From Gloeophyllum trabeum ATCC 11539 (Eukaryota > Basidiomycota > Agaricomycetes > Gloeophyllales > Gloeophyllaceae): DNA of 51,152 nucleotides. Under the pieces are notes generated by a model, which had not been told where the DNA came from, searched no databases, and saw nothing but the letters and a program-made list of their open reading frames with translations. Positions 27,289 through 37,775 of this stretch are shown piece after piece. The stretch is from positions 374,227 to 425,378 of the forward strand of contig NW_006920423.1 of the NCBI RefSeq assembly GCF_000344685.1, written 5' to 3'. Position numbers and translations under genes: made by a program. Each line of letters starts with the position of its first letter. Position 1 is the stretch's first letter.

Positions 27289-28026
27289 TTTTGTATAGTT
27301 TTGTGGTAAAGAAAAGAGTGGTCTGGTAAGAGAGCGACGAGTGTAACGCCGAAGCGACGAAAGGTGGGCTGTTGGCGGAAAGTCGAACGTTGGGAGGGAA
27401 GACGAGCGCTGCTTGGCTGTGAGATTTATAGGGGCGGAGTTGAAACGCATGGCTTAGAATAGGACTGGTCAGGCACGCTACGGAACACTGCACGCGTCTG
27501 ATCAGCCCGAAATGATTCTTTTCTGCCGCGGTACCGCTCGCTGTGGCTGGACGGGCTGGCCGTTGCAGGCAGCGAGACGCTGGACTCGGAGGGATAGACG
27601 CCTAGGGGTGAAGCAGACATACATTACAGTCGATACTTCGTAATACAACGTGCGGTATCGCTCCTGAAAATCAGCAAATACCCGTCATCCTGCCGAACGT
27701 GCTACACGTAAATGTCGGAAGACGCAAGAACTCCTCCAGGATTCTGAAGACCCCGAAATGTCAAGGCAACGCGTTCCCACTGTAAGTATCGGGCCACAAA
27801 AGTGCCCGTTATCTACATGTATCACTGAGCACATTCATCACACTGACAGGTATACGCCAGGCGGCAGCCAGTGCTTCTCGAGTTCGGAAGATGACAAGTC
27901 GTCGCAGTCTATAATGGAATTGTTCTTGATAATGAGTGCTGTCCAAACAAAGCAAGCAAGATATCCCAGACGAACGCCATACAGTCCGAATATCCGAATA
28001 ATGAGATGGAAGAGGCAGGATACAAG
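27289..28026. other. intergenic between the KNH-like and BTB genes
   Basis: About 740 bases: the promoter of the KNH-like gene (TATA-like element near 27424) and the 3' flank of the BTB gene. Open frames around 27426-27620 (minus) and 27758-28048 (plus) carry no recognisable domain. Confidence 0.5.
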
Positions 28027-29037
28027 TCAAAAGGGAAGCTCTATGTAGGCGTTCTGCGAAATGTCCGTCAGACCGAATAACCAGCAGACACGCCGACTCA
28101 CATCTATGATCTCATTGTCAATCGTAAACGCGAGCACTTTGCAGAAATGCGCCAAGTCCTGCGCAGCGACCAGGCTGCACGTGGGGCATTTTGCCGCCAC
28201 ACTCAGGAAGCCTTTCCTTATGGACGAGTCCAACGCTGTATCCCCGCACGGACGCTGGAGCAGCTCGGTATCAAGCCGCACCAGATAGTCAACCCACCAC
28301 TTCCTTGGGCTGCTCACGGTCAGGGAGAGGTTGCCGGAATGCATTGAAGGAACGCTTGGACAGGTGCTGTGCCTACACTTGTACCACACGTACGACGAGC
28401 GCGGGAGGAGGTCGAGATTGGCCACGACGGAGCTCGCGAGCTCACCGCACTGCTTATGGTACACGAGGAGGCGGTGGTACTCCAGCCCGGAGATCATCTC
28501 GAGCGCCTTAGACGGGTGCTCCAGGATCGGCGTGCGGAGCGAGTAGCGCGCAGCAAACTCAGCGTGCTCGCGGAGCTTCAGATGGCAGGCGATCGCGTAT
28601 ATCCGGACGGGGTCGCTCTCGAGGAACTTTGGCTGCAGGAGCAGCTGCTTCATGCGCCGCGCGATCACGTCGAGGTCGTACTTGAGCGCTGCGCGGAGGA
28701 TGCCGACGATCTCGTCGAGTGCGCCGATCGGCGGGTCGTCCACCTGCGGGTAGCAGAAGCGGAGGAGCGCGCCGAAGACGCTGCTCTGCTCTTCGACACG
28801 CACGATGGGGAGCCCGTCGCGCTGCTCATCGTCGTCGTCCGGCGCGGGCTGCGGCATCTTGAACATGTCCTTGAAGACCGGCGAGGCAAGCTTGAGTATG
28901 AGCTTGAACACGCGGAAGTCGACGCCGTCGCAGGTGCGCACGATCACGTCGGCGTCTTCGTCGTCGAAGGGGGTCGGGGCGTCTGTTATCTCGTAGCTTA
29001 TCATTCCGTCCGGTCTGTAATAGTGGTGATGCGGCAT
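28027..29037 (-). CDS. BTB/POZ domain protein
   Basis: Preferred model complement(join(28027..28053,28102..29037)), 320 aa. The BTB fold covers residues ~20-125: DADVIVRTCDGVDFRVFKLI, LASPVFKDMFKMP, and a hydrophobic second half GALLRFCYPQVDDPPI. An all-helical region and a cysteine pair CPTCSLVAAQDLAHF follow. BTB proteins dimerise and often recruit Cul3 ligases; lineage-expanded agaricomycete copies are mostly uncharacterised. The last intron (48 nt, GTGAGT...CTGAC...CAG) has no stop and a length divisible by three, so an unspliced form would encode 336 aa with the same C-terminus. A TATATATA near 29244 lies ~205 bases upstream. Confidence 0.83.
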   Translation of the reverse strand: MPHHHYYRPDGMISYEITDAPTPFDDEDADVIVRTCDGVDFRVFKLILKLASPVFKDMFKMPQPAPDDDDEQRDGLPIVRVEEQSSVFGALLRFCYPQVDDPPIGALDEIVGILRAALKYDLDVIARRMKQLLLQPKFLESDPVRIYAIACHLKLREHAEFAARYSLRTPILEHPSKALEMISGLEYHRLLVYHKQCGELASSVVANLDLLPRSSYVWYKCRHSTCPSVPSMHSGNLSLTVSSPRKWWVDYLVRLDTELLQRPCGDTALDSSIRKGFLSVAAKCPTCSLVAAQDLAHFCKVLAFTIDNEIIDVSRRVCWLFGLTDISQNAYIELPF

Positions 29038-30036
29038 TCCCAGATTCTAAGGCAGCGACCTGTTACATAACGGCTCCGACAGGATGACTGGCCCTGATAG
29101 ACGCACCCTTCGTGAGTCAGTATTATGTCCCTTGCTCTTCGAAGTCAGGAACTACCAGTCAGTCTTCAGGCCGTCATCTATATTCAATCCGTCATGGCCT
29201 AGGGAAGGTTACGAAGGTTCACGAAGAGACAACGTGGGCCGAGTATATATACAAGGCCTGCCCAGTCCTGTATATGGATCGATGAGAGACAGCAAGGGGG
29301 ACCTATAAGGACCTATGGTACCCTCGTGGCGGCTCCATAAAGTTTAAGTTTGGTGTTCTGCAGATACCGACACAGCGTCAGCCTAAGCACAGGTCGTCAG
29401 TGTATTAATAATTGCATGCATCCAACTTACAGCACAGAGGGGAATACTGCAGTCCCATTCTGCCTCGACACTACTGTTCTGCGCGTGACGCGGTGCTTAT
29501 GCAGGCACAGTGGATAGCGTCGAGTTCATATCACAGTGCATGCCGTCTGAGGTCCGAGCATCAGCTCACCTGACCTATTTATAGCGCTTCTTCCCCTTAA
29601 CCGACGTCCTCTTTCCACAAAAAACTAGGTGTACTAGTACTGCTTTTGTACTACCTTTACATCGTTCAACATATAGCTGGTTGACCAGGAGGATCCAGGA
29701 GTATCTTATAGACTTTCTCCAGCAGAGCTGCCTGATTCTTGCCCACAGTGAGCTGCGAACGGCCGTGGTGACCTTCAGAATGTTCCCGGTAATATCCCAT
29801 ATATGCTTTTTTACTTACCGTTTGTCGTCTGCGGACCGAGCCATCCGGGTTTCCAGATGGATCTTCGTTTGGCCTATCTGTGGCAGTCAGCTGCTCGCTA
29901 TTTGATGTTGGAGATCATCCGTGCGGGGTAGCCTGTGGGGGTGGGGGCGATATAAAGCTGGACGCTCTTGAATCCAAGTGACCCGCTGGCTGTCCTATCG
30001 CCAGTTTTTCCCTGCAGTGACCTGCTTAGATCCGTT
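29038..30036. other. divergent intergenic region between the BTB gene and the MFS transporter
   Basis: About 1 kb. A TATAAAG at 29951-29957 lies 80 bases before the transporter ATG, and a TATATATA near 29244 belongs to the BTB side. Another TATA-like run is at about 29575. No coding frame with a recognisable domain was found. Confidence 0.55.
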
Positions 30037-32759
30037 ATGATCGACGAAGTGAAGCAGACACCCGTGCAGGAGCAGAAGCTGGACCTCGAGGAGGGCACTG
30101 CCGAGCAGTTCAACAATGACGGCACGTTCTATCAGAGCCAGCTGGGCCAGAGGGCGAAACGGAAACATTTCTTTTCGCCGTTGGACCCAACCCTTGCTGA
30201 GGCGGTTCATAAGGATGCGGAAACTGTCAACTTCACTGCTGAGGAAGAGGTAAAGTTTGGATTGACTTTCAGACGGTTTGGATGAAAGCCGATTGTGCAT
30301 CCTTAGAGAGCAGTGAGACGGAAGATTGACCATGTGGTCCTGCCGTTGGTAGTCTGTAGGTGCGTAGTGTAAAGTCTGATACCGTAAGGATAACACTGAC
30401 AAGCCTTTGCTGATCAGTTACATCTGTACGCGACATTTCTCAGTCAATCTGGAACGCGACTTACCATAAGTTCATGCCCGCTCGACAGTCAACCAATTTG
30501 GTAAGCAAATGTCATTATAAAGTCGAGACCTTAGCACCTCGCATTTACGGTGAAATATCTTACAGATAGGACAAATATGTCAGTCATCACGTATATACCA
30601 CCCATCATCAGCCTGACTCGCCTATTACAGCGGCAACGCTCACGTTATCAACGCTTTCAATGAGAATTATGTGGGTTTTTTGACTGCGTTCTCAGACGAT
30701 TGAGGTTGACATGCGGTTCCAGGGTATAACGAATAACAACAAGTGGACAGTCGCTCTGAGTATATTCTATGTCGGCTACTGTGAGTGCCGTCCTTTAATC
30801 ACGCGTTTCGCAGATAATGACCATTGCTATCCAGGTCTTCTCGAGATGCCGGCCAATGGTAAGGCTTTGTCGAATGGTTGAGCTTATCAGCCTTACCTCG
30901 CTCTCTAGTCCTCCAACGCCATATCGGCGCGAACCGCTTGTGGGTTGTAGATTGTCCTGCCCTTACGTTCTGGACATTCATACGCCCATCTCGCCAGCTT
31001 CTTCCTGTCACTAACATTCTGGGGCCTCTCGTCCCTCTCCGTCGTGTACGCGAAAGGCTACGCCGCTCTCTTGGTTCTGAGGTAATTTCGCCCAAAATCA
31101 ACAAGTGTTGACGCGACCGCTGACCACGCGGATAGAGTGCTCATGGGCATCGGCGAAGCCGGGTACTACGCAGGGATGATTTACTACTTGTCGTTCTGGT
31201 TGGTGGCGCTTCAATCTTATGTGAGAGAGGATCTGACCTACCAATCAACTTAACAGGTACAAACGGTATGACGCAGGTTATGGATCGGGCGATGGACATT
31301 GCTCACAATCTGGCCCGGAAGGTCTGAGCTTGCCCTGAGAATCAGTTTATGTATGACAGGTACCCTGCCGGGGGCGATTGGAGTGAGACCACGCAATTGT
31401 GACGAGAAATGTGTGTTGATCCTTTCTTCACTAAGGGTCTCCTGGCCTTTGGCCTGGTCCGCTTGCACACTTCCGTTCTTACTGGGTAAGCCTCCGGTCC
31501 TCCTCACAAATACCCAAGCTCACCCACCAGCCCAGATGGCAATTCCTCTTCCTTGTGCGTCCGCTAAGACCCTGAGTTACTCGGCTCCCTATGAATAATA
31601 CTCAATCTGCAACAGATCGAGGCCATCCCCACCATCATAATGGGGTTCATGATCCTCCTCTTCCTTCCGTCGTTCCCATTCTCGTCGTCCTTCCTCACCC
31701 AGCGCGAGAAGGCGATTGCACAGGCCCGTCTCAACCGAGACCACAAGCCGCAGTCGCACGGCGGTATGACGGGTTTGCAGGGGCTCAAGGCCGTGCTAGC
31801 CGATCTCAATGCTTGGCTGTTCATGCTCATCTACGCCAGCTGTGAGCGTCACGGCTGTCGTTGATCTAAGTGACTATTGCTAATGCGCCGCTTGGTCAGT
31901 TAACGTAGGAGTTGCCACCATCTCGTACTTCCTGCCCACCGTACGTCTGCGCATGGCGTGACCCCTTCTGCTGGTACTGACGGTCCATCAGCTCATCAAA
32001 GATCTCGGGTTCTCCTCGATCAACGCGCAAGGCATGACCGTCGCGCCGTACGTCGTCGGCTGGTTCATGGTCTTCCTACAGGCGTGGCACAGCGACCGCA
32101 CGCGCGACCGCGGCTGGCACATCATGGCGTCGACCCTCACGTCCTTCGTCGGGTACGTCATCCTCGCGACGTCCGTGCAGAAGAGCGTCGGCGCGGCGTA
32201 CTTTGCGCTGTTCCTTGTGGTGGGCGGGAATTACAGCTTGTTCCCGCTGGTGATGTAAGTTCACATTGCTTCTCGGCTGGGAGAATATGGGGTGTTGATT
32301 TCGTTCGGGATGTAGGAGCTGGGCTGCGAATAACTTTGCGCCTACTTCGAAGCGCGGTGTAGGCACTGCGTTTATTGTGTCTATATCCAACTGCGTCTCC
32401 ATGTGCGTCTTGCCTTTAGTACCGCATTATTTAGAACGGATTGATCATTATTTGTTTGCGTTTCAGCGCTTCTCCCCAGATATATTTCGACTCAGAGGAT
32501 AATTACCGGAAGGGCCATGCGATATCTGCGGGGTGAGTAGAGAACACTCTATTTCTGCTATAATAAATGCTAACTCTCCGACGGAAGGTGTCTTTTCCTG
32601 TCGTTCCTGGCCGCGTTCTTCCTCCGCATGCGGCTGTCCATGAAGAACAAGAAAAACAAAAAGATACTGGAGGCAAGATCTGAGGAGGAGAAGGCAGAGG
32701 TGGAGGCTAGCACACCAGAGATTGCTGATAATGATCCGAGATACGTGTATATGACTTAA
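30037..32759 (+). CDS. MFS transporter, Dal5/allantoate-permease-like (ACS family)
   Basis: Multi-exon gene of roughly 500 aa with about 12 membrane spans. The cytosolic N-terminus (MIDEVKQTPV...) leads to VRRKIDHVVLPL. Next come the family signature DRTNIGNAH, FYVGYCLLEMPAN, VLMGIGEAGYYAG, YYLSFWYKRSELALRISL, GWQFLFLIEAIPTI, FNVGVATISYFLPTLIKDLG and SWAANNFAPTSKRGVGTAF, and a charged C-terminus ending PRYVYMT. The family moves anionic small molecules such as allantoate, ureidosuccinate, nicotinate or pantothenate into the cell; the substrate is unknown. Exon 1 is 30037-30249. The splice plan between 30349 and 30700 is tentative and involves very small exons (44 nt and perhaps 13 nt) and a ~186-nt intron. 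The downstream exons are well supported. A TATAAAG lies 80 bases upstream. A decayed relative of this gene lies at ~36.9-37.3 kb. Confidence 0.82.
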
Positions 32760-32840
32760 ATCTGCCTCGTGACAGTTTCTCTTTTCATGCCATCTAGTAT
32801 CTCCCAAGGGGGAGGGAGGAGCAGCGTGTGCGCAACATAC

Positions 32841-32849
32841 TCCTTGACT
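32841..32849. repeat. left target-site duplication of the transposon
   Basis: CTCCTTGAC, repeated exactly at 34593-34601 on the far side of the element. The match extends two bases further left (TA), so the duplication could also be read as 11 bases with a shorter inverted repeat at one end. Confidence 0.7.
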
Positions 32850-32968
32850 AGGCTAGTGCATATTTCCGATACAGCATAGGGAAGTCCCCCCTTAGCCCGC
32901 TTTTGGAAGTGAACCCTACCCAAACGAGTAGCTGGGGCGCCGCAGCAGTGGTAAACCACGTGCGTGGA

Positions 32969-32990
32969 CCTTGCCGAATATACGGCAAGG
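32969..32990. repeat. hairpin within the transposon
   Basis: Perfect inverted repeat CCTTGCCG...CGGCAAGG around a six-base AT loop. Eleven bases upstream is a smaller one, CCACG-TG-CGTGG, at 32956-32967. Such structure is common in MITEs; no terminator role is implied. Confidence 0.7.
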
Positions 32991-33047
32991 AACTTCGTGC
33001 TGTTGACTCCCCGTTGTGCTCGCAGTACTATAACGTAGTAGTTGTAA

Positions 33048-33497
33048 TTTATCCTGTGAATAATGTACCAGGAGGAGCTACTGAGCTTTGGGACTCCCCA
33101 CTGACAGTAGGAGACGCTACAGTTCTCTCAGCGTGATTTTTGATCCCAGTAAGGCTTCTACTGGGCCACATTTAGTGCCTCGACCCCCCCACTTTAAAGA
33201 AATTGTGTAAATGAGGTTCTATGCGCTCTTGTGCATTCAGCGCGTACGTTATAGGCAGTATAACCCTCGGTGTAGGGTAGAGGAAGCGTTGAAGAGGTCG
33301 AGACTATATACGTGCCGAGGTCCGGCAGATGCCAACCATGTGCACCTGCCGTTTTGGGCGGAGAATCCTGCCTTTTTGAGCACGCGCGAGAGCCTGGGGG
33401 GGACTTCTGCGACGCTGATACTAAACGGGTACAAGCCTCCATTAAAGACAGTTGCTCGTCTACTAAGTCTTTTTTAAGAGGCGCAGGATCAAGCCTA
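33048..33497. repeat. 450-base direct repeat, copy 1, left of the gap
   Basis: As read, this is identical base for base to 34143-34592. The first copy ends exactly at the transposon terminus and the second begins directly after the N run. This is best explained by two contig ends from the same element rather than a biological tandem duplication. Confidence 0.9.
33145..33165. repeat. second hairpin within the transposon
   Basis: CCCAGTA...TACTGGG with a seven-base loop. An identical copy lies 1095 bases downstream, in the duplicate beyond the N gap. Confidence 0.65.
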
Positions 33498-34142
33498 NNN
33501 NNNNNNNNNNNNNNNNNNNNNNNNNNNNNNNNNNNNNNNNNNNNNNNNNNNNNNNNNNNNNNNNNNNNNNNNNNNNNNNNNNNNNNNNNNNNNNNNNNNN
33601 NNNNNNNNNNNNNNNNNNNNNNNNNNNNNNNNNNNNNNNNNNNNNNNNNNNNNNNNNNNNNNNNNNNNNNNNNNNNNNNNNNNNNNNNNNNNNNNNNNNN
33701 NNNNNNNNNNNNNNNNNNNNNNNNNNNNNNNNNNNNNNNNNNNNNNNNNNNNNNNNNNNNNNNNNNNNNNNNNNNNNNNNNNNNNNNNNNNNNNNNNNNN
33801 NNNNNNNNNNNNNNNNNNNNNNNNNNNNNNNNNNNNNNNNNNNNNNNNNNNNNNNNNNNNNNNNNNNNNNNNNNNNNNNNNNNNNNNNNNNNNNNNNNNN
33901 NNNNNNNNNNNNNNNNNNNNNNNNNNNNNNNNNNNNNNNNNNNNNNNNNNNNNNNNNNNNNNNNNNNNNNNNNNNNNNNNNNNNNNNNNNNNNNNNNNNN
34001 NNNNNNNNNNNNNNNNNNNNNNNNNNNNNNNNNNNNNNNNNNNNNNNNNNNNNNNNNNNNNNNNNNNNNNNNNNNNNNNNNNNNNNNNNNNNNNNNNNNN
34101 NNNNNNNNNNNNNNNNNNNNNNNNNNNNNNNNNNNNNNNNNN
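33498..34142. other. assembly gap (645 N)
   Basis: A run of 645 undetermined bases. Open frames that appear to cross it are meaningless. Its left edge coincides with the end of the transposon, as expected when an assembler stops at a repeat boundary. Confidence 1.
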
Positions 34143-34592
34143 TTTATCCTGTGAATAATGTACCAGGAGGAGCTACTGAGCTTTGGGACTCCCCACTGAC
34201 AGTAGGAGACGCTACAGTTCTCTCAGCGTGATTTTTGATCCCAGTAAGGCTTCTACTGGGCCACATTTAGTGCCTCGACCCCCCCACTTTAAAGAAATTG
34301 TGTAAATGAGGTTCTATGCGCTCTTGTGCATTCAGCGCGTACGTTATAGGCAGTATAACCCTCGGTGTAGGGTAGAGGAAGCGTTGAAGAGGTCGAGACT
34401 ATATACGTGCCGAGGTCCGGCAGATGCCAACCATGTGCACCTGCCGTTTTGGGCGGAGAATCCTGCCTTTTTGAGCACGCGCGAGAGCCTGGGGGGGACT
34501 TCTGCGACGCTGATACTAAACGGGTACAAGCCTCCATTAAAGACAGTTGCTCGTCTACTAAGTCTTTTTTAAGAGGCGCAGGATCAAGCCTA
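34143..34592. repeat. 450-base direct repeat, copy 2, right of the gap
   Basis: Identical to 33048-33497. Here the element runs on into unique flanking DNA with the target-site duplication, so this contig end anchors the right insertion boundary. Confidence 0.9.
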
Positions 34593-34601
34593 CTCCTTGA
34601 C
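34593..34601. repeat. right target-site duplication of the transposon
   Basis: CTCCTTGAC directly after the terminal AGCCTA, identical to the copy at 32841-32849. It marks the insertion site downstream of the MFS transporter. Confidence 0.7.
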
Positions 34602-35260
34602 AACTAAGTAGCTTTCTGATATGGACATTATAAGGGAACCCAAGGTTGCCGGTGTCCGTCGGCAACATAGCGCCCTGGACCTACGATACAGTACCAGGTA
34701 GGCTGTGCCTGGCACTGTGCCACACAAATATCGAGATCCACGTGCTGTTCGACCTCTTTCTTTGTACCCAACTTGAACTGCCAGTGATCTTGATTGACAT
34801 GTGCACCATACATAGTACGGGACTTCTTGCATCTTTTCGACTCTAATGAGCCCATAACATTCTACGGCGTTCCCTCCAACCCGCCCGTGCCTATAGGCCC
34901 GGATGAGTATGCAAATGCGACGGTAACACCCAATGGCGTCCAGGGTGGCCACTGTCCTCATGTGGATGTAACGTACGATCGGCCTGGCAACTATGACTGT
35001 TCAATACGTCCGAGCGAGGAAACCGCCCATACGCAGTGTTGAACAACGGGTGATATCTTTCTTTCATCTACTTATAGTCCGTCTTGACTCCGGATGAAAG
35101 CAAGCCAACTTCCGCTCCGGTCAGTCCCATCTCCCCCAACGCGGCTCTCCCGCCTGGTATGTAGACATTCCGCGTTGGCCCGTGTCATTCAGTGATAACC
35201 ATGTTGCTGCTACTATGGTGTTTTTAGATTACTCCGTCTGGATTCTGAGGCCGTGCCGAC
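34602..35260. other. intergenic, with an unassigned cysteine-containing frame
   Basis: About 660 bases between the transposon and the first membrane-protein paralog. A plus-strand frame at 34794-35042 contains a plausible secreted-type stretch with four cysteines near its end, but no domain is recognisable and no exon structure could be built. The minus strand over 34628-34855 also reads open with cysteines. Either could be a relic; neither is called as a gene. Confidence 0.35.
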
Positions 35261-36375
35261 TTGCGATTATCATACATTATTCCCCTGCTGCTCCAGATAA
35301 TCCTTCCCTTTGTTCATTCCTCCAGAGCCATTCCGGTCAACGTTACTATCGATGACATATTTGGGGACGAGAAGTCTGCTGTTTTGCCGAACTGGGCAGA
35401 TGGCTGGAGATACAACAATTCGCAGTGTGAAGATCCCGGAAGCAGCCCAATTCTAACCACCACCTGTCTGCAAGAGGTCAATCCAGCGACAGCCTTCCAA
35501 AATACTTGGACCGGCGTGGTTATAAATGCAACCACAACCTCATATGGTCTCGGCTCGCAACTGAATCTCACTTTCTATGGTGAGGGATTGTCCAGCATCG
35601 ATTGCGCCATGGAATAACCAAAAGAGACGGCCCGCACGTAGGCACCGCTATTTATGTGTATCATATTATCCCGGCATCGAATCCCTACGTCGAAGACGCC
35701 TTCTGGATCAGTTTCGGACTGGACAACGAAGCATATGCGTTGCACTCATATACCAAAACATCTTCCACTCAATACAACCAACTGGCATATTCGCGAGTCG
35801 ACCTTACCATATCTCATCATACGTTAGGCGTGCATCTTGGGGACCCCGCACTTGTTTTTCGACTACGCCGTCTACACGTAAGTTGACACTTCTGGCTCTA
35901 GGATTTATTTGTTTCTTTCTAACCTGTGCTTCTCAGCACTGATGACGGCAACCCTGTGTTACCCAGCACTGTTTTCACGCATTCTGCGCCCAAGGCATCG
36001 TCAGGCAGTCCCTCTTTGTTAAATACATCCCCATTAGCCGGGCAAGCTAACGTAGGAGCTATCGCTGGTCGCATAATTGGGGGACTCGCATTCCTTGCTG
36101 GCATTGGGGTCGTCTGCCTTCTCTACCATGTGTCTAAACTCCGCCGCATCCAGGGTCCCGCTTCTGTCTCCCGCAACGATTCGAACGAGGGAGGGCATCA
36201 TGCAGCACTGTGGAGAAACGGCGTAGCGAGTTTATCTGGACCTACGCCAAGTTTCGCATTCTCGCTGCCTGTCGGTGAGACGGAATCTTCAGCGCTTTTC
36301 AGGGCGGACGGCACCTCAATTAGGGGCGAGCGGGAGCGCGCTTATTATAACGGCCAGGGTGGAACAAGAGATTGA
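35261..36375 (+). pseudogene. membrane-protein paralog F1, frameshifted and without start codon
   Basis: The exon plan parallels genes F2 and F3: exon 1 to 35579, exon 2 35642-35877, exon 3 35937-36375. The ectodomain is clearly related (NVTIDDIFGDEKS, SPILTTTCLQEV, GTAIYVYHIIPA, STQYNQLAYSR). Two lesions are visible. The first codon in frame is TTG, with a stop just upstream and no ATG. Exon 2 is 236 instead of 244 nt because eight bases are missing where F2 and F3 encode PGLPQM, which shifts the frame before the FDYAVYT motif. Exon 3 still encodes a full transmembrane segment (GRIIGGLAFLAGIGVVCLLY) in the original frame. If expressed, it would make a truncated soluble ectodomain. Confidence 0.78.
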
Positions 36376-36902
36376 GCCATTTTGGACGCATGGAAGCGTC
36401 GACAGGCCTCGCCTCACTCTGATTCGACAAGGCGGACCAATACCTTCTTAGCCGTATGATTCTGGAGGTTATGATGAGGTCAGGATCGACGAGAATGCCG
36501 GTACGCAATCTCCCCCCCCTTCAACAACGTTTTCATGAGCTGTTGTCCTGCAACACATTTTCCATAGCCTGAATTCCTTGTCTCGTTATTTGCATACACT
36601 AGCGTTTTAGCATCAGTGAGAGGTTCTCAGGTGCAAGCTGCTACATGAACTGTTGACGTGATGGTCTAAGCTAATTCAAAGATCTTAATCTCCTCCAACC
36701 ACCTGCAGACTGACCGCTGTCCTTCGTCTTCCGTTATCTCCCGAAAGAAAGCGGTTGCCATCTCCACTCCGAATATGGCTCTTCCATAGGGCGGTCTGAG
36801 AATTTGCAAGGGTTTTTCTGACTTACGCAAGTTGCGCCCCCGGCAATGTCCTACGTCCTCCGCACCGTAAATCCAATTGAGACTGACCTCCCAGGAAACA
36901 GT
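36376..36902. other. intergenic between F1 and the MFS relic
   Basis: About 530 bases without a recognisable frame. Upstream MFS exons, if ever present here, are no longer identifiable. Confidence 0.45.
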
Positions 36903-37315
36903 GATGCAGCAGTGCCTGGAACTGTGTCACGGCCGAGTGTGCTCGTCTCTGATTGGGCGTCCCTGTATGTACGTCCTGCTATGTTCCATCACGGCCGGAT
37001 ATTTGCAAACAGTAACTTCTTGTTTTCTTTTCGATGCGAGCGGCCACTTCGGAAAGGCCTCCGCGATCACGGCGGGTCCAGAAAATGTTGAATAGCTCCG
37101 AACTTTGAAGGCTGCTTCTTTCTGTCCTCCCTGATCGTGTTCAAGTTCTTCTCAGGCAATTATTCGGGGAGAATAAGCGGACCAGGAAGATACTGAAGAC
37201 TAGCTTAGAGTGAGAGAAGTCAGAAGCTCAGATAGAGCCTATCTGTGCATGTCCAAGTTATTGCTGACAATTATCCCAGATATGTCTTTTTGGATGAATC
37301 TTCTGAATCGGTTTA
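36903..37315 (+). pseudogene. decayed 3' end of a Dal5-like MFS transporter
   Basis: Three blocks align in order with the C-terminal exons of the intact transporter at 30037-32759. A block near 36915-36965 (PGTVSRPSVLVSDWAS) matches its GVGTAFIVSISNCVS. A block at ~37028-37077 reads FDASGHFGKASAITAG against FDSEDNYRKGHAISAG. The last block, ~37118-37300, has GCFFLSSL and ends in IADNYPRYVF against IADNDPRYVY. Introns still separate the blocks, but stop codons and frameshifts (for example a TGA where the intact gene reads EARSEEE) rule out a functional product. The N-terminal two thirds are absent. Confidence 0.7.
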
Positions 37316-37775
37316 ATTTGCCGCTTGTCTACCTGTCCTTCTCCAGAAGATGCGGTGCGAGGTCATCGAGGATTCGAGCGCATATATAGATCAAGACTCT
37401 GTCTTGCTTCGTGCGTGTAAGGACGAAGCCCTGTGTTGTGGGCGTACCTCGTTAACAACCGGATAGCTACGAGATATGGTTCCATCTCCGTCCCCGGGGC
37501 CCGCAGCCCGCAGGACGTGGCTGCACAAATCTTCAAGGTGTACTAAAACGTCAATACCCCAGACTGTTGGAACAGAAGTTCGCTATGCTGATGGCTATCT
37601 TTCGCTAATCATAGAGCTCTTCTCTTTCCTCAATAGATAAACTGACGTCTCCCTGGTAGACCTCAATTGCCTCAACCAGGTTGCGCTGGTCGGTGCGTGA
37701 ATTTTCCTTTGCTCCTGTGCGTGTTGCTGATGCTCTCGTGGCGGTCGCTAGAACCTGCAGATCTTTCGCTATATC
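37316..37775. other. promoter region of membrane-protein gene F2
   Basis: About 460 bases. An ATATATAG at about 37382-37390 is TATA-like but lies ~390 bases before the ATG, so a long leader or a leader intron is possible. No other feature is supported. Confidence 0.45.

Larger units (their letters stand above)
32850..34592. mobile_element. non-autonomous TIR DNA transposon (MITE-like), interrupted by an assembly gap
   Basis: The element starts TAGGCT at 32850 and ends AGCCTA at 34592, a perfect six-base terminal inverted repeat. It is flanked by a nine-base direct repeat CTCCTTGAC at 32841-32849 and 34593-34601, the expected target-site duplication. A 9-11 base duplication is typical of Mutator-like elements, but with such a short inverted repeat the superfamily is uncertain. 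No transposase is visible. The same terminal sequence already occurs at 33491-33497 directly before the N run, so the real element is probably only 648 bases (32850-33497) and the rest a scaffolding duplicate. Internal hairpins lie at 32969-32990 and 33145-33165. Confidence 0.75.

Noticed and set aside
28369..29070. 233-codon plus-strand frame
   Set aside because: It is antisense to the BTB gene, has no domain, and is explained by the GC bias of that exon.
33312..34154. Open frame running through the N gap
   Set aside because: It is open only because undetermined bases contain no stop codons.
34794..35042. 82-codon plus-strand frame with cysteines upstream of F1
   Set aside because: No signal peptide, domain or exon partner could be found; kept only as a note on the intergenic region.
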